DNA from: Bugula neritina
Taxonomy: Eukaryota; Bryozoa; Gymnolaemata; Cheilostomatida; Bugulidae
Direction: 5' to 3'
NCBI GenBank assembly: GCA_964035545.1
Contig: OZ037765.1
Coordinates: 20,215,995-20,275,994 of the forward strand
Length of the DNA: 60,000 nt
A model generated the notes under the pieces. The model was not told where the DNA came from. It saw nothing but the letters and a program-made list of their open reading frames with translations, and made no database searches. The translations under genes were made by a program, and so were the position numbers. Shown piece by piece: positions 1 to 12,800 of the stretch (position 1 is the stretch's first letter; the number at the start of each line of letters is the position of its first letter).

Positions 1-828
1 ATGTAATACAGAGCAGTCAAGCATTAAGGTATTACATTAGTTGTTGAGACATTTTCCACCAAAACCCTGGAGTCATGTTGTCACTAGTCAGGATATCAGA
101 AGATGTTATTACTGTCTACAGCTCAAACTAAGCGTTCAATGCAACTGTTAAACTGTACATTCATCACGACGCCTGTCAAATTATGGCTGCCCTTTATACC
201 AGAGCAGCCAACGCTCCGCTGTAAGTAAATTTCTTTGGTTGCCGTCTGAGAGCTGATTGGCTGAGTTGTTCCAAATGTTTGACCTACTGCCATGTGACAT
301 TAGCACTTGATTTATTAAATTCATTCAATGTGAATAGCATTTTATATATTATGTTTGTAAATTTGGGTAAACTAAGTTGTTATTGCAGACATGGCTGGGA
401 GGGGAGATTTATTCTGCATTCTCATTGGTGAGGAAATGAGATTCTTGCTTGCAACTAGTTAGTATAACTACGCATTAAAATCTTGCAGTATGGGGAGGCA
501 AGTGACCATAACATAACACAAGCACAGTTCAAAAATTGCAAAGAAGTCTTATTCTGAGCTGTAGAAGGGCCGATACATGGTTCAAAGTGGTGGAGTAGGC
601 TGCATTATGCTCTCATGTATTTCATATACCTGGAAGTATAATAAAATCTACCGCATACAGAATATAATATAATCAGATTGGGAACAAGCTGAATACATCC
701 ATGGGCCACCATAATGAACCAAGGGCTGATGGGTACAATAATGTCTACTATATGTTGATGAGGAACAAATTGTGCACCGAGTATAACACATCAATTACAG
801 TGTAGCAGTTTATGAGCTATAAACATAC
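1..828. other. Left-edge segment, downstream side of TPR; no certain gene
   Basis: I found no exon here that clearly continues TPR in frame. A minus-strand acceptor-like site near 559-561 would add only nine codons before a stop. On the plus strand, well-formed splice signals bound tiny segments: ATG at 183 to a gtaagt donor after 220, then 389-427 between tattgcag and gtgagg, then an acceptor before 489. Joined, they read about 34 codons and stop, with AATAAA near 640. This could be a 5' exon set, a small transcript or chance. Confidence 0.3.
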
Positions 829-3800
829 TCTCTGTCTCTTGGTTGATGGTGCAGTCATATCATCATCAGCCTCAAACTCCGCTCTCGATCTTTTAGTTTT
901 GTTAGCCTCAGCTTCACTGCTCTGTCCAGCATCCGGTACGGAACCAACACCACTCGTCCCAGCAGCATCAATACCTGTGACAAAGGATCAATATCTGTGA
1001 TATAGGATCAATATGCAATATTATAAACAAGTGCAATAGCTATCATTGTATAGTGTTTAGTACATGTCGTATGACTTGAAATAGAGCAAGAGAACTACAG
1101 ATATAAAACCAAGTAGATTTTTTACCTTTCAACGTGTATAAATTTTTTCATATTCTTTTTTAGTGTTGTTGTTATATTCTTAGAGTTATATCATACTTTT
1201 AGTTTTTTTTTACTGTGTTCCCTCCATATCTGATGATTCCACATCTCACGGAATTCCGTAGGCCATGAGAATGGCTTAAACCATTGTTTTGTGGCTTATG
1301 CATGTGTGTATAGGAACAAAATGGCCGAATTTAACAGATCAGTGAGTTAATTCTGGTATTCTACTGTCAATAATTGAGGTTTTTGAATCCGCAGCTTAAT
1401 GAAATATGGAGAGAGCACTGTATCATATTTTTAGTTTCTTTTATATTATATTTCAAGTGTTTTCGTATTTAATTACAAATAAAGCAAGTAGGGTTTATAC
1501 TTACTTGTGCTGCTCGAGGCAACTAATCCAACGACAGAGTTGCTGCCGAACATACTTGTATTGTCAGCAGGAACATGAGACGTTATGATAGTGGCGGGGG
1601 CAGCCTGAGGAGCTACGTTGAGGGAAACAACGGGAGAGGCAGTCTGCTGGGGCACCGTAGAATGCAATGAGAATATAACGGAGCTGCTAGAGGAAGAGGC
1701 AGCCCCAGACGGCAGCGTAACAGAAGTACCAGACGTGGAAGTGCTAGAGGGCAGACTAGACAGCTGCTGGACAGGGGGCACTTCGGCTGACGCGCTGTTA
1801 GATGACGCAACGTTGGTATTAGGAGAGGCGGCCACTGAAGTAGGAGAGACAATTCCAACAACTACCTCTGCAAAAACATTAATATTTGTGTAATTAATAT
1901 CAAAAGTAATAAATATTCTAATTGTTATAAAAAAGCAGAAAGAAGAAATAATCAAGTTGTATGCCATTCATACTGTGATAATTACTAGTTAGTTTGATAT
2001 GATGAGCTCTAAAATCTATTTTAAAGGTTCTCAAGAAATACCTTCGACATTAGCTTCCTGTGACTCAGCTTGACTAGTTGTGGGCATGACTGTAGCCGTG
2101 GGTTGCTTAGGCTGCTGTTGAGCCATGGGCCGTACCTCTATAGTCCGCACTTGGGAGCGCTTAGAATCCGTGCTAATAAGACATGCACCAATTGTTATAA
2201 ATACCATAGAGGAAGATAGTATATCGAAAATGTTATTAACCTTTCAATCGACAAAGTTAATTCAAGTTTAAAAATGATTGTGGGCTCAAAACTACGATAG
2301 GCTTCTGGGTAAAAGTTTCATGCAGTTTTTCAGTTATTTTTGTGATCAAAAAAGCTAAAAAAGTGAAATAAATTTTAATTTTTTTTTTTGTAAAGCATTA
2401 GGGATTTGTATCACTTATACCCTTATTATACTAGACGAACCACAAAGCGCAACTTATATCCCGACACTACAGCTGTATGTATAGGAGCCAGGTGACACCT
2501 ACCTAGCTGTAATATGACCAGACTGGTTGCTAGACTGAGAGCTTGCACTCTTTTCTTCTAAACTGAGCAGCTTAGCCCGAGATTCATCAAGGTTCTGCTG
2601 GGCTTCTTCTAACTGGCTCTCTACAATTAACAGCTTGATGATGAAAAAAACATAATATTTTAATCAATATACATATTTAAAAAACACTGACCATTGAAAA
2701 GCGTTATAAATCAAAGGTGCTAACATTTAAAGAAAATCTAACACAAATTTGCACCAAACAATATTGAATTTTGATATATTGACAAAATATTGTGACACTT
2801 TACCTAGTTCAGCTGCTTTATTTTTTAGTTGCTTATTTTCTTCACTTCTCTTTTCCATATCTTTCTTCTGGGCTGCTAATTTAGGCTTGAGACTCACATT
2901 AACAAAATCTTTCAGAGCAGTGTGCTTCGAATTCAACTCATCAAACTCAGCTTTCACCTTATTATACTTCTCAGTAAGTTCAGACAACTCCTACAGTAAT
3001 TACACAAAATTATTCTCAAAACACCAACCAGTACTCCACATGTATCAACATACATGTATAATAATATATACAAACTGCTAGAACAGACTTTTTAGTGACA
3101 AAAATTAACAATCTAAAGTATATAAAAATCCTATTTCCAATATTAAACAAATAAGTTCCAAAAACTAAATCCAAGCAAAAATACTAAGCAACACACGTTT
3201 TTCAGGCTTGCTAGATCATCCTTTGCCTTTTGTGAAGCTTCATTCTCAGAAGTTAGACGAGTGATCTCCGCCTCCTTAGAAGTTAGAGTCTCTTTGAGAG
3301 TAGACAACTCCGTCTGTAATTTGTTTACTGCCTCATTTGATGCTGTAAACAAAGTCAAGGTCATAGCTTTTGCAGAACACTAGTAGTATAACTGTGTGAA
3401 AACAGTTTCAGCTGAAAGAGTAAAACGCCTAAATGATTACTAAATATTAGAACCTATGATTGCCTCCAAATACTTTTATACAGCTGAATATTATTATTAT
3501 ATATAGCAACTTCAAAAACAATTGGCAACCATCAGATTTTACATACAGAAGGGCAGGAAAACTGCATGTATACGCTGTTCTAAAAATATATTAAAGCAAA
3601 GTTACAAAGTAGCAAAAAAGTTTGTCCAGATTGCATTACCAACATCACCGCTGATTTTGTATAAAATAAACACATTGTGTTTTTCTAAAAAATGTCGACC
3701 AGTATTAGTTGATTTGCTAAATTTGGTGAAATTGCTAGGCATTGAAAATCAAATGTTGCGTATTCAGCAATTTTTAGCAATAATTATGGGTTGTTTAGTG

Positions 3801-6800
3801 ACATGCAAAGTAACAACTTATTTACAGTGATTAAAACCTAAATTAGACATGAGCATGTAAGACAAGATATATAAATATGTATACAGTATATACCCTGAGA
3901 TGTAGACGGAGCACCAGAAGTACTATCTTCTCCAGAGGCACCTCCAGCACTAGCAGCACCAGTACCAGTACCGGAGCCTTGAGCTTCAAGCAGCTTATTA
4001 TACTTCAGCCTATAGTTTCGACCCAATTTTTTCAGCTAAAAACAATCACGAATTTACTTACAATAATTTTAAATAAAGAACATATATCAACACCAGCATT
4101 CAGCTAGGAGGTAGTGTTAGACTACCTCATTTATCAGGCCCTCCTTCTTACTGATATCTTCTTTATTACTTTCTAGAGTAGTCTCAAGAGTGGCCACCTT
4201 CTTCTCCAACTCGGCTACATTCTCTGCCAATTTAGCCTTTTCTGCCCTTAAATTATAAATTAAAGTAGCTCATGTATAGTGTGCATAAGGTGTATGCAAA
4301 TTAAACAATGAGTATTAGAAATTATCTGCTCTCCATGGTTAAAGCCTGAAATATTTTTTTCAAGTGCAAAATAGTGATTGAATGACAACAATTATTCAAC
4401 ACAATGAAATGTTAATAATCATCGTATGCTTGATTGGAATGAAATTTAATTTGCAAAACAACGACACCAGGCCCAATACATAGATTAAGGTCATCTCAAT
4501 CTAAACTCCTCACAAAATCATCAATCAAGTGAAGGCACTTCTCATTAAATAATGTCCAAAAGCTTTCTTTCACTTGCATCATGACTTACATACCCAGAGG
4601 CTTTGAAGGGATCAAAGATACTTACTCTGTAGCTGTGACTGTAGATTTGACTTTGTTCAATTCAGCAGTTAATTTTTGAACTTGTTGATTCAAATTAACT
4701 GTCGACTTTTTCTGCAGCTCCATGTCAGCCCTACAGTTATATTCTAGATCTGCATTCATTATTCCATGAGAAGCTTGTGTATACTATTTTTATTTGATAT
4801 ATGACTTTTAGCCTTATCAAACTAGGAAAACCTGGACAAGACTAATGCAATCTTAAGTATCTTTACACATCTCTAATTCCCTCGACCTCTGCACAAATAC
4901 TCACAGATGCTTCTTATTTTCCTCCATCTTCTCCTGGTCAAACTTCTGCACAAGACTATCGGACCTCTGCTTCCAGTGATCCGCAACATTCTGCAGAGCT
5001 ACTTTCTCCGCCTCCAGAGTCTGAAGAGACATGTTCAGCTCCGTAATCTTACCCTCCAGTGGTACTATGTCAGCTGATAGCTGTGACACCTGCATATATT
5101 TCATAGTCGTATGTATTGGATGGCAAGTCTTATAAAACAACCACACCGAGAGTTTATTATATGCATAGTTTCATGAAAAAATTTCGCATACTATTTTATT
5201 TGATACGTGATTTTTAGTGTTGTAAAACTAGGAGAAACTGGGCAATACTAATGCAATCTCAAGTAGTTTTACACATCCCAAATACCCTATCAACTTGTAC
5301 AAACTCAGTCTAGAGATAGGGCTGTGTTGTCTCTTAATAGATTAAAACATATCTCAAGTGTATGAGCTACCAGGCATTGTGCTCTGCAGAAACTAGATTC
5401 AGACTATTGAAACTCTTAGAGTTAGGCCAACAGATATACCTAGCTGAAAAGCATGGAGCATATGCTACTCTGCACACATAACATTGGCTACCATGTACCG
5501 CCACGAGTTTCACTACAGCAGCATACAGATAGCAAGTCATGACAAAGCCAACCTGCAGCTGCAACTGGTTTATTTCCGGCTGCATGCTATCCTTTTCCTG
5601 TCTGAGCATCCTGTTGCTGTCGGTCAGCACATTGATCTGTTCAACTTTACGCAGCAGCTCCGCATGCTGAGCCTTCGTCTGCACATCAATGCTAGCCTGA
5701 GATCTTTCACCGGCCAGCTCGTCACGGGCTCGCTTCAGCTCACTCTCAACAAAAGTTATCTTAGACTCCAATCGCTTACATTCGGCTGTACTGCTTTCCA
5801 ACCTGGAATCAAATAGAAACTCTGTGACCAAAAGCAAAAGAAAACACACCAACTATTTTATACCAATGCAACCGAGATCACTATCAAAAGCTGCAGAATA
5901 ACCGACTGTAAATCTCTAATCTGATTATGCTTTTTAATTGCTATAACACAAAGTGTCTTACTTAGTTTCATACAACTCTTTGTCTTTACGCAAGACTTTG
6001 ACAAGTTCTAGAAGCTTCACTATACTCTGCTGATCTGACTCATCTGTGTTCTGAGACGTTCCTTCAGAGTTCTGCTTCACAGAAAGCTGAAATTAGGCAG
6101 AAAAAATCATGTAAATTAGTGTACATTTGTCTGTCTCTCTGCACAGTATATTATACGCATATCAAATACTGTCCATTCAATACAATAAACCTTTATACTA
6201 ACAGTTCACTAACATTCTCAATAAGTTAGTATTAGTTTGCATAATAAATATAGGATAAAAGCAGTTTCACTATGGATAGAAAAGTGAAAATTCAATATGA
6301 ATGTAGAAATAACTGCTTCAGTATTTTATAACTATCAAGGTTATATATAAAAACACAACATTTTTTAATTGAAATATTTCACATTGCATTATTTTTGAGC
6401 ATCAGCACAAATAAGGTTGGAGATGAAAATGGGCATTCAATAATTTTTTTTCAAATAAACACATGACTACACATTTCTACCACATCACATCCATGTACAG
6501 ATGTATTTCCAGTATCTTCCAAGTTTTGAGTAGTTTTTGTAAGAAACAAGCTGACCTCTTTTACATACATGTTATTCAATTGGTGTGCTAAAGTACTCAC
6601 ATATTCTAGTTGTTGATGAAGCAGAGTTGTTTGCTCCTTGCTATGTTTGAGCTGCTCGGTAACACTTTCTATATTCTCCTTATGCCTCTTTTCACGATCT
6701 TCATAAGATGCCTGAAATGCAGCACATTATACAAACATTATATTTCTTGAAAATTTAACATGTCAAAACTATAGGAACCATATAAATGGTTAGTTTAGAG

Positions 6801-9800
6801 CAGTAAAAGAACATAATTGGTTAGGCTGTGGTAGTCATGACAATCCGCATACAGCTAGACTAGAGTCCCTTACATGATTCGACTGTAGCTGTAACTCCAG
6901 CCTGATGGTATCATTCTCCAAGGAAAGTATTTTGCTAGCCAGAGTGTCTTTCTCTTTCTTCAAAGAGCTGCATTCCTCAGAGAGCTTCACACTGTTTTGG
7001 AGTTCAGCTTGATACTTACTTGACAGCTAAAACAATACTATCTGTTTTCAAAAACTTTAGAGGATAAAGTTAAAAGATTGAACAGTTGGAAGTTGAACTT
7101 GTAGTTTAGACTGAAATATCATCACTAAAAATATAACAGCTCATCAATGGGTGCAGCCAAAAATTAGGGGTTAGAGTAAACACAAAGTTGCAGGCTTGAT
7201 CCCTAGTAAAGGGCATTAGTGATGTTGAGAAGAGCATTCAGTCATAATTGCTCTTGTGCCACATATGAATAAATCCTTAGTCTGATTTAAAAAAAACCTT
7301 TTCTATCAGGGGTTCTTACAAGGATAGTGACTATAAACTCACGTGAGTTTCATAACAGTACATGAATGCAAACAAATCTCCATGTAGACAATGTGAATAC
7401 CTCGTCATTCAAGTGAGAGGACTGCTGAAGATCAACTCTAGCCTGTGCTTCTACCAATTCCTTACTTTCTAGCCTCTGTTTGTAAGAATTGAGAGTTGCC
7501 TCAAGTTCGGCCACTTTGCTAGAAAGTTGACTCTTTGTGTGGGCTAGCTCGGACTCCAGATTGTTCTTCTGCTCAAAAACTGTGTCATACTGCTGAGTCA
7601 ACACCTTGAGCTTCCCAGCTTGCTCTTCCATCTCTATTGGCCAAATGTAGATATGCCAACACAGTAAGATTACTAATACAGTGTATGTTGCAGGTTGTAG
7701 TTATACACTTATAAATAAAACATATTCATAAAAACTTTGTAAATTATGCATAAGTTTATTTGTTTTGTTACATTTGGAAAGTAAAAAATACATGTAAAAA
7801 AAATATTGGTGACAAAGCACTATGGCGCAATAGCACTGCAGCTAGTCAAAGCGTACAAGCCATGAATAGTTGACAGTCAGGAGAAAACTGTACTAAATGA
7901 GTTTACTGTAATAATCAAAGGCCTTAGTTTGAAATTCAACACTTTAGATTCGCCCTTAAAATGATTTTTACTTCTCAACTATTTTTGCTACTGCATCACA
8001 CACAGCTCAAATATCAATCTAGGAACATGACTACTGTTCACATTTTGAGGGCAGCTAGCTATTACATCCCAAAATCAGTGTGCTCCAAGAAGCACTGAAA
8101 TGAAAACACCAAAAGTGCTTTAGACCATGTACCACGTTACCTAGCGACATAAAGCTACATATGATCTACAAGTTCATGCAATAAAATTAAGTGAGATTGA
8201 CTCAGCTTCACTAACCGGCTTGCTGCTGTGCAACTTTCCTCTCCAGAGTCTCTTGTGTCTGCTGACTTACAGCTGTCAGCTCTCTGAGAGTCAGCTCAAG
8301 TCTGTCAGCAGCTACTCTGTACTCGTCAGATGCTTCTCCGCTCAGACGCAGCTGATCTTTGAGAGCTGCAGACACGGCAAGTACAACACACTTAACAGAC
8401 AGTAACAGTTTGTACAGTGAATAACGTGATTGGGCTATTAAAAATAGAAGATAAATTTACATTTGAACAAACTCAAATTAATGGCATTACATTTTTATTC
8501 TGTATATGTTAACATCAGTACAATAACAAAGCAAAGTAAATGTTTGATTACATTGAATACACAGTTTTTATATTATGTAGAAAAGGTTTCGTTGAATTAT
8601 CCTATCAAGGTTTAATTCAACAATATTAATGAAATCTAAAGAGTAAGAAAATTGTGACCAACCTTCTATCTCTGACTTGGCATGTCTCAAATCCTGGGAA
8701 TCTCCAGACTGTGCTGCCGCAGCATCAGAGTCGTCCCCTCCAACTCTCGCAGCTGATGTCTGCTCGCACAGACAAACATAAATTTAATATAAGTTTGCAG
8801 GATTGTCGAGCAATAACATACCAAACGTATGCAACACGGCAGTGACTATTGAACGGTGAAATAAAACTGTTGAAATATTTGTGTAGATTCAACAAGTCAA
8901 ACCTAACATAGTTTGAAAGTATAACTGTTACTCTGTTGGGTGTGGGGGTCTACGCAAAAGATTATTTTTTGAACATTTTTTTATAACTTCCATCCCCTTT
9001 AAAATTTAGCACAATTTTGACTGTATTATCTGAATCTACTCATTAAACTACCATATAAATGTTATTTAATTATTCAATAAGAACATTTTAAAAATGAGAT
9101 TTTAAAAATCTCTTGTTGGCCTCTTAAAGCTATTAAATTACTAAATGTGGATGCTGGAGAAATGAGGAAAGTATCTTTACCTGTCGGTGATGTTTTTGTT
9201 CATCAATAGCTTTTAGCAGTTTTTCCTGACTGCTGGCCAACTGTTGATTGAGAGACTCCACCTTCTCCTTCCAACTTGTAACTTCTGCAGCCTGGTGGCT
9301 CTCCACAGTTTTCATGTCTTCCTTCAGTGAGACTATTTGCTTCTCCAGAGCTTGGTTATCATTCAGGGACTGCTCTAGTCTATGCTGGTAATGAGCCTTC
9401 ATTTCCACATTAGAGCTTTCAATACTCGTCTACCAAACAAGACTTATCTATTAACAGTCAGTTCTTAACATTGCATCAAATAATATACAGGCTTTCAATG
9501 CAATAAATAAGAGAAGGAAGAAAGCCATCTAAAAATCTTATCAGACCTTTAGGCAATAAACCGCATCATCAACATAAGTTAGTAACTGTAGAAACCTTGT
9601 TAGCATAACTGGCCACACAAATAGTGAAGAAAAACATGAAAAATTGTAACTCAAACAAAAATATTGAAAAAAAGATGTTAATTAAGCAAATAGAATACAG
9701 CTAGAATACAAGCCATAAGCAAGGGAGGCAGCAATAAAAGATGCTACATATCCAATACCTGTATACTCTGCAGGTTTGACAGCATTTGCAGCTGTAAATT

Positions 9801-12800
9801 ATAATCCTTCTTTGCTGTATCCGCCTCAACCTGCAGTCTTCTGTTGACAGCTTTCAACATCTCCACCTCATTCTTAGCCTGCTGATTGGCTACATCAAAC
9901 TTCACGGATGACTCTTGAGCACGGGAAAGATCTGCCCGTAGATTTTCGACTAGGGATTCATTCTACAACAGCAGTCATAATCAATGAAAAAGTAGGACAA
10001 TACTTATTATAATATATAGATCAATCACAATATATCCTAATAATATATGTAGATAAAACTGGCAAAGTTATACTATTCATGTATCAAACCAATTTAAATA
10101 GTCAGCGTAACACCAAAAACACTGAGAGAGTCCGGAGCAACCGACAGCCATTAAGAAGATATTCAGAATCCAGTAAAAATCAACTGTTTTAAAATGAATG
10201 TTCACAGCATAAAGAATAGACGATGAGATGGAGAGAAAGCACTATTTCTTGTTACCTTTGCTACAAGATTTGAATACTGCTCAGCCTTGGTTCTCAATGC
10301 ACTGATCTCTTGCTTGTACGCCACCACATTTTTCTCAATAACCTTTGAGCTCTCCATTGAATAGTCCAGCTGCGTAGTAAGCTTAGCATTGTTGAGTTTA
10401 ATTTCTGTCCTCTCTTTCTTTACTTCTTCCAACTCATTGCTTAGTTTCCTGTAGTCACAATATTGAGACCATAACAATTCACAAGAGTAAGATTAGGTTT
10501 ATACTAGCTAACAGCCCATTAAAGAATTTCCATTTAAAAACCAACATTTACTAAAAAATTATAGTATGCAGTCAAAACTCTGTCCCGAAAAAAGCTTTCA
10601 AAATAGAAAACTCCGACAAAGGGCTAAAAGGGTATGTATATAGTACACACCTCTCTTCATCTCTCTGCTCTTTCTTGTATGCTTGAAACTCCCTGTTGAC
10701 CTTTTCCAGAGATTCTTTAGAAGCTTTCAGCTCTTCCTTTAGTGACCTTAACTTCTCACTGTCTACTTCAGTGGTGGATCTAAGTGGGGAAGCTCTGGCT
10801 TGAGCCTACGCAAAGCATATATGAATATAAGACATAGCAAATAATCTATATTGCATAAATATAAACGAAAACATGATTTAACATCATATAACTTCAAGGA
10901 ACCATTATGAGTCACCTGATTACATTGACCCGTAAATAATAATAAAAAACAGCTCTACAAGTCAAAATAAGCTTTATGCTAAAGTTGTTGAGCATCAGAA
11001 TAACGATGGCCATCAAAGTGTGGCACTCTTATATTTACATAGTATAGAAGTATGTCTATTATATATCCAATTCAGTTTGATAGCTTTAGTCTCAGCTATA
11101 ACTATTTCAACAACTAAGACATGTTATTATAGTATTCAGAGCAGAGTAATGCGCACAAGGAGCTCTACTGTGTACAATTCTAGACATCAAGTGTACCTCT
11201 TTAACATCTCCCTGTTCTACCAGTCTCTTGTACATATCCCGCTGTTTGATGATGGATTGTACAAGCTCTTCCTGTTTGAGACGAGATTGCTTCAGGAACC
11301 CAACTTCCTGCCGAGTGTTTGCCAGCTCCATCTCTAGCGCTTTAGACTTTTCGCTTCCCTCACCCGACTTATCGCTGGCTTCTTGAGCCTCAGACAAACT
11401 CCTCAGTGCCAGCCGTAACTGCTGGTTCTGTTTCTGCAGCTCTTGTATGTCTCTATAGGAATTCAATTTCAACAGTATGACCAATTTATAACAGAATGGT
11501 GAATGAACTATATACAATACTATTAATAGTCTAGTATAGACCATGGTGGTGAGATGACAAGGTAGCAAGGTGCTACTTGCTTGTGCAGACAATATGTCAC
11601 ATGATGATGTTATGAATGTGCAAGCACCTGCAGAGCATGTCATGGTCTGCACACCACTACTTACTTGAAAGATACAAGTTGATTTGAGATCACGTCTGCA
11701 GCAGTACTTTGTGAGCTGGAAGAGCTGGATACTTGAGTTGAGATGTCTTCATCTACGACACGCCCACCTTTAGCTATATGTATTTCTTTAGTGAGCACTT
11801 GAACCTGCGGCACATTACAAGTATATAATATATTCAAACATAAACCTTAGGTGGTGTAGGTATATGAACATGTGTGACACTGTCAACTTTGTAACTGTAT
11901 ACATCTAGACAGAGGGAAATGTGGATATTCTCCAAAGGGAAGTGAAAAGCAAATGAGCAAGACAATTTAATACATAAAAATTTTTACAACTTTTTAAAAA
12001 AAATTCTGAAAAAAATTTAATGCAATGATATAACTTTTGAATGGCTACACTACTCAACACATTCATGCACGAAGCTCTATTTAAAAACCCTTTAATAAAT
12101 TTATTAGAATCACATGCTACATAAACTATATTATATGTTGTGCAACACTACCTAACGTTTTCACTACTAAAGCCAACAACGCGCACAGACTATATAACAG
12201 ACTATATAACAGACATTATAGTACATAGTAGTGATGTCAGCTGTCTTTAGCACAGAACACTAACAGTAAACTATTACATATACCAGAACACTAACAGTAA
12301 ACTGCTATATACCAGAACACCAACAGTAAACTGTTATATACCAGAACACCAACAGTAAACTGTTATATACCAGAACATGTAAATGGAATACCTGAAGAGC
12401 CAAATCCTCATTCTCCACCCTGTACTTATTTGTTTCCTTCTGATAATGAATTGCCATCTTCTGAGACTCCCCAGCCTTGCGAGCTTCATCGTCTAAATTC
12501 TACAAGTTTAGTTACAGTGTAGTAGACCATTATTATATATTATGCTTTCCACCAGCTTATTCAACTGTAAATCCCGTTCCAGGCAATGCGACTAAGCAGC
12601 AGCTAATGCATTCTCACGGAAACTGGTTCAAAAATATTATAGCATCAACAGAAAAAAGCCATGTGCTGTTTCTATATGATATTTTTCTTGTCTGATAGAA
12701 CACAATTTCTGACCACATTGAGTTCTATTGAACTAGCGCTATAGACAACCTACTAATCAAATGTTACAGTTACTTTCTGTTAATTTATGATATATGCAAA

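Noticed and set aside
1618-1893. Plus-strand open frame opposite TPR exon 35
   Set aside because: Antisense shadow; the minus strand continues the TPR Ser/Thr-rich tail in phase with both neighbours.
2621-2633. Alternative acceptor for TPR exon 33 at 2634
   Set aside because: It would give LIVESQLEE but breaks the phase with exon 32; the acceptor before 2620 keeps the frame.
12241-12379. CRISPR-like array
   Set aside because: Units are contiguous with no spacers and the locus is an animal intron; it is a minisatellite.
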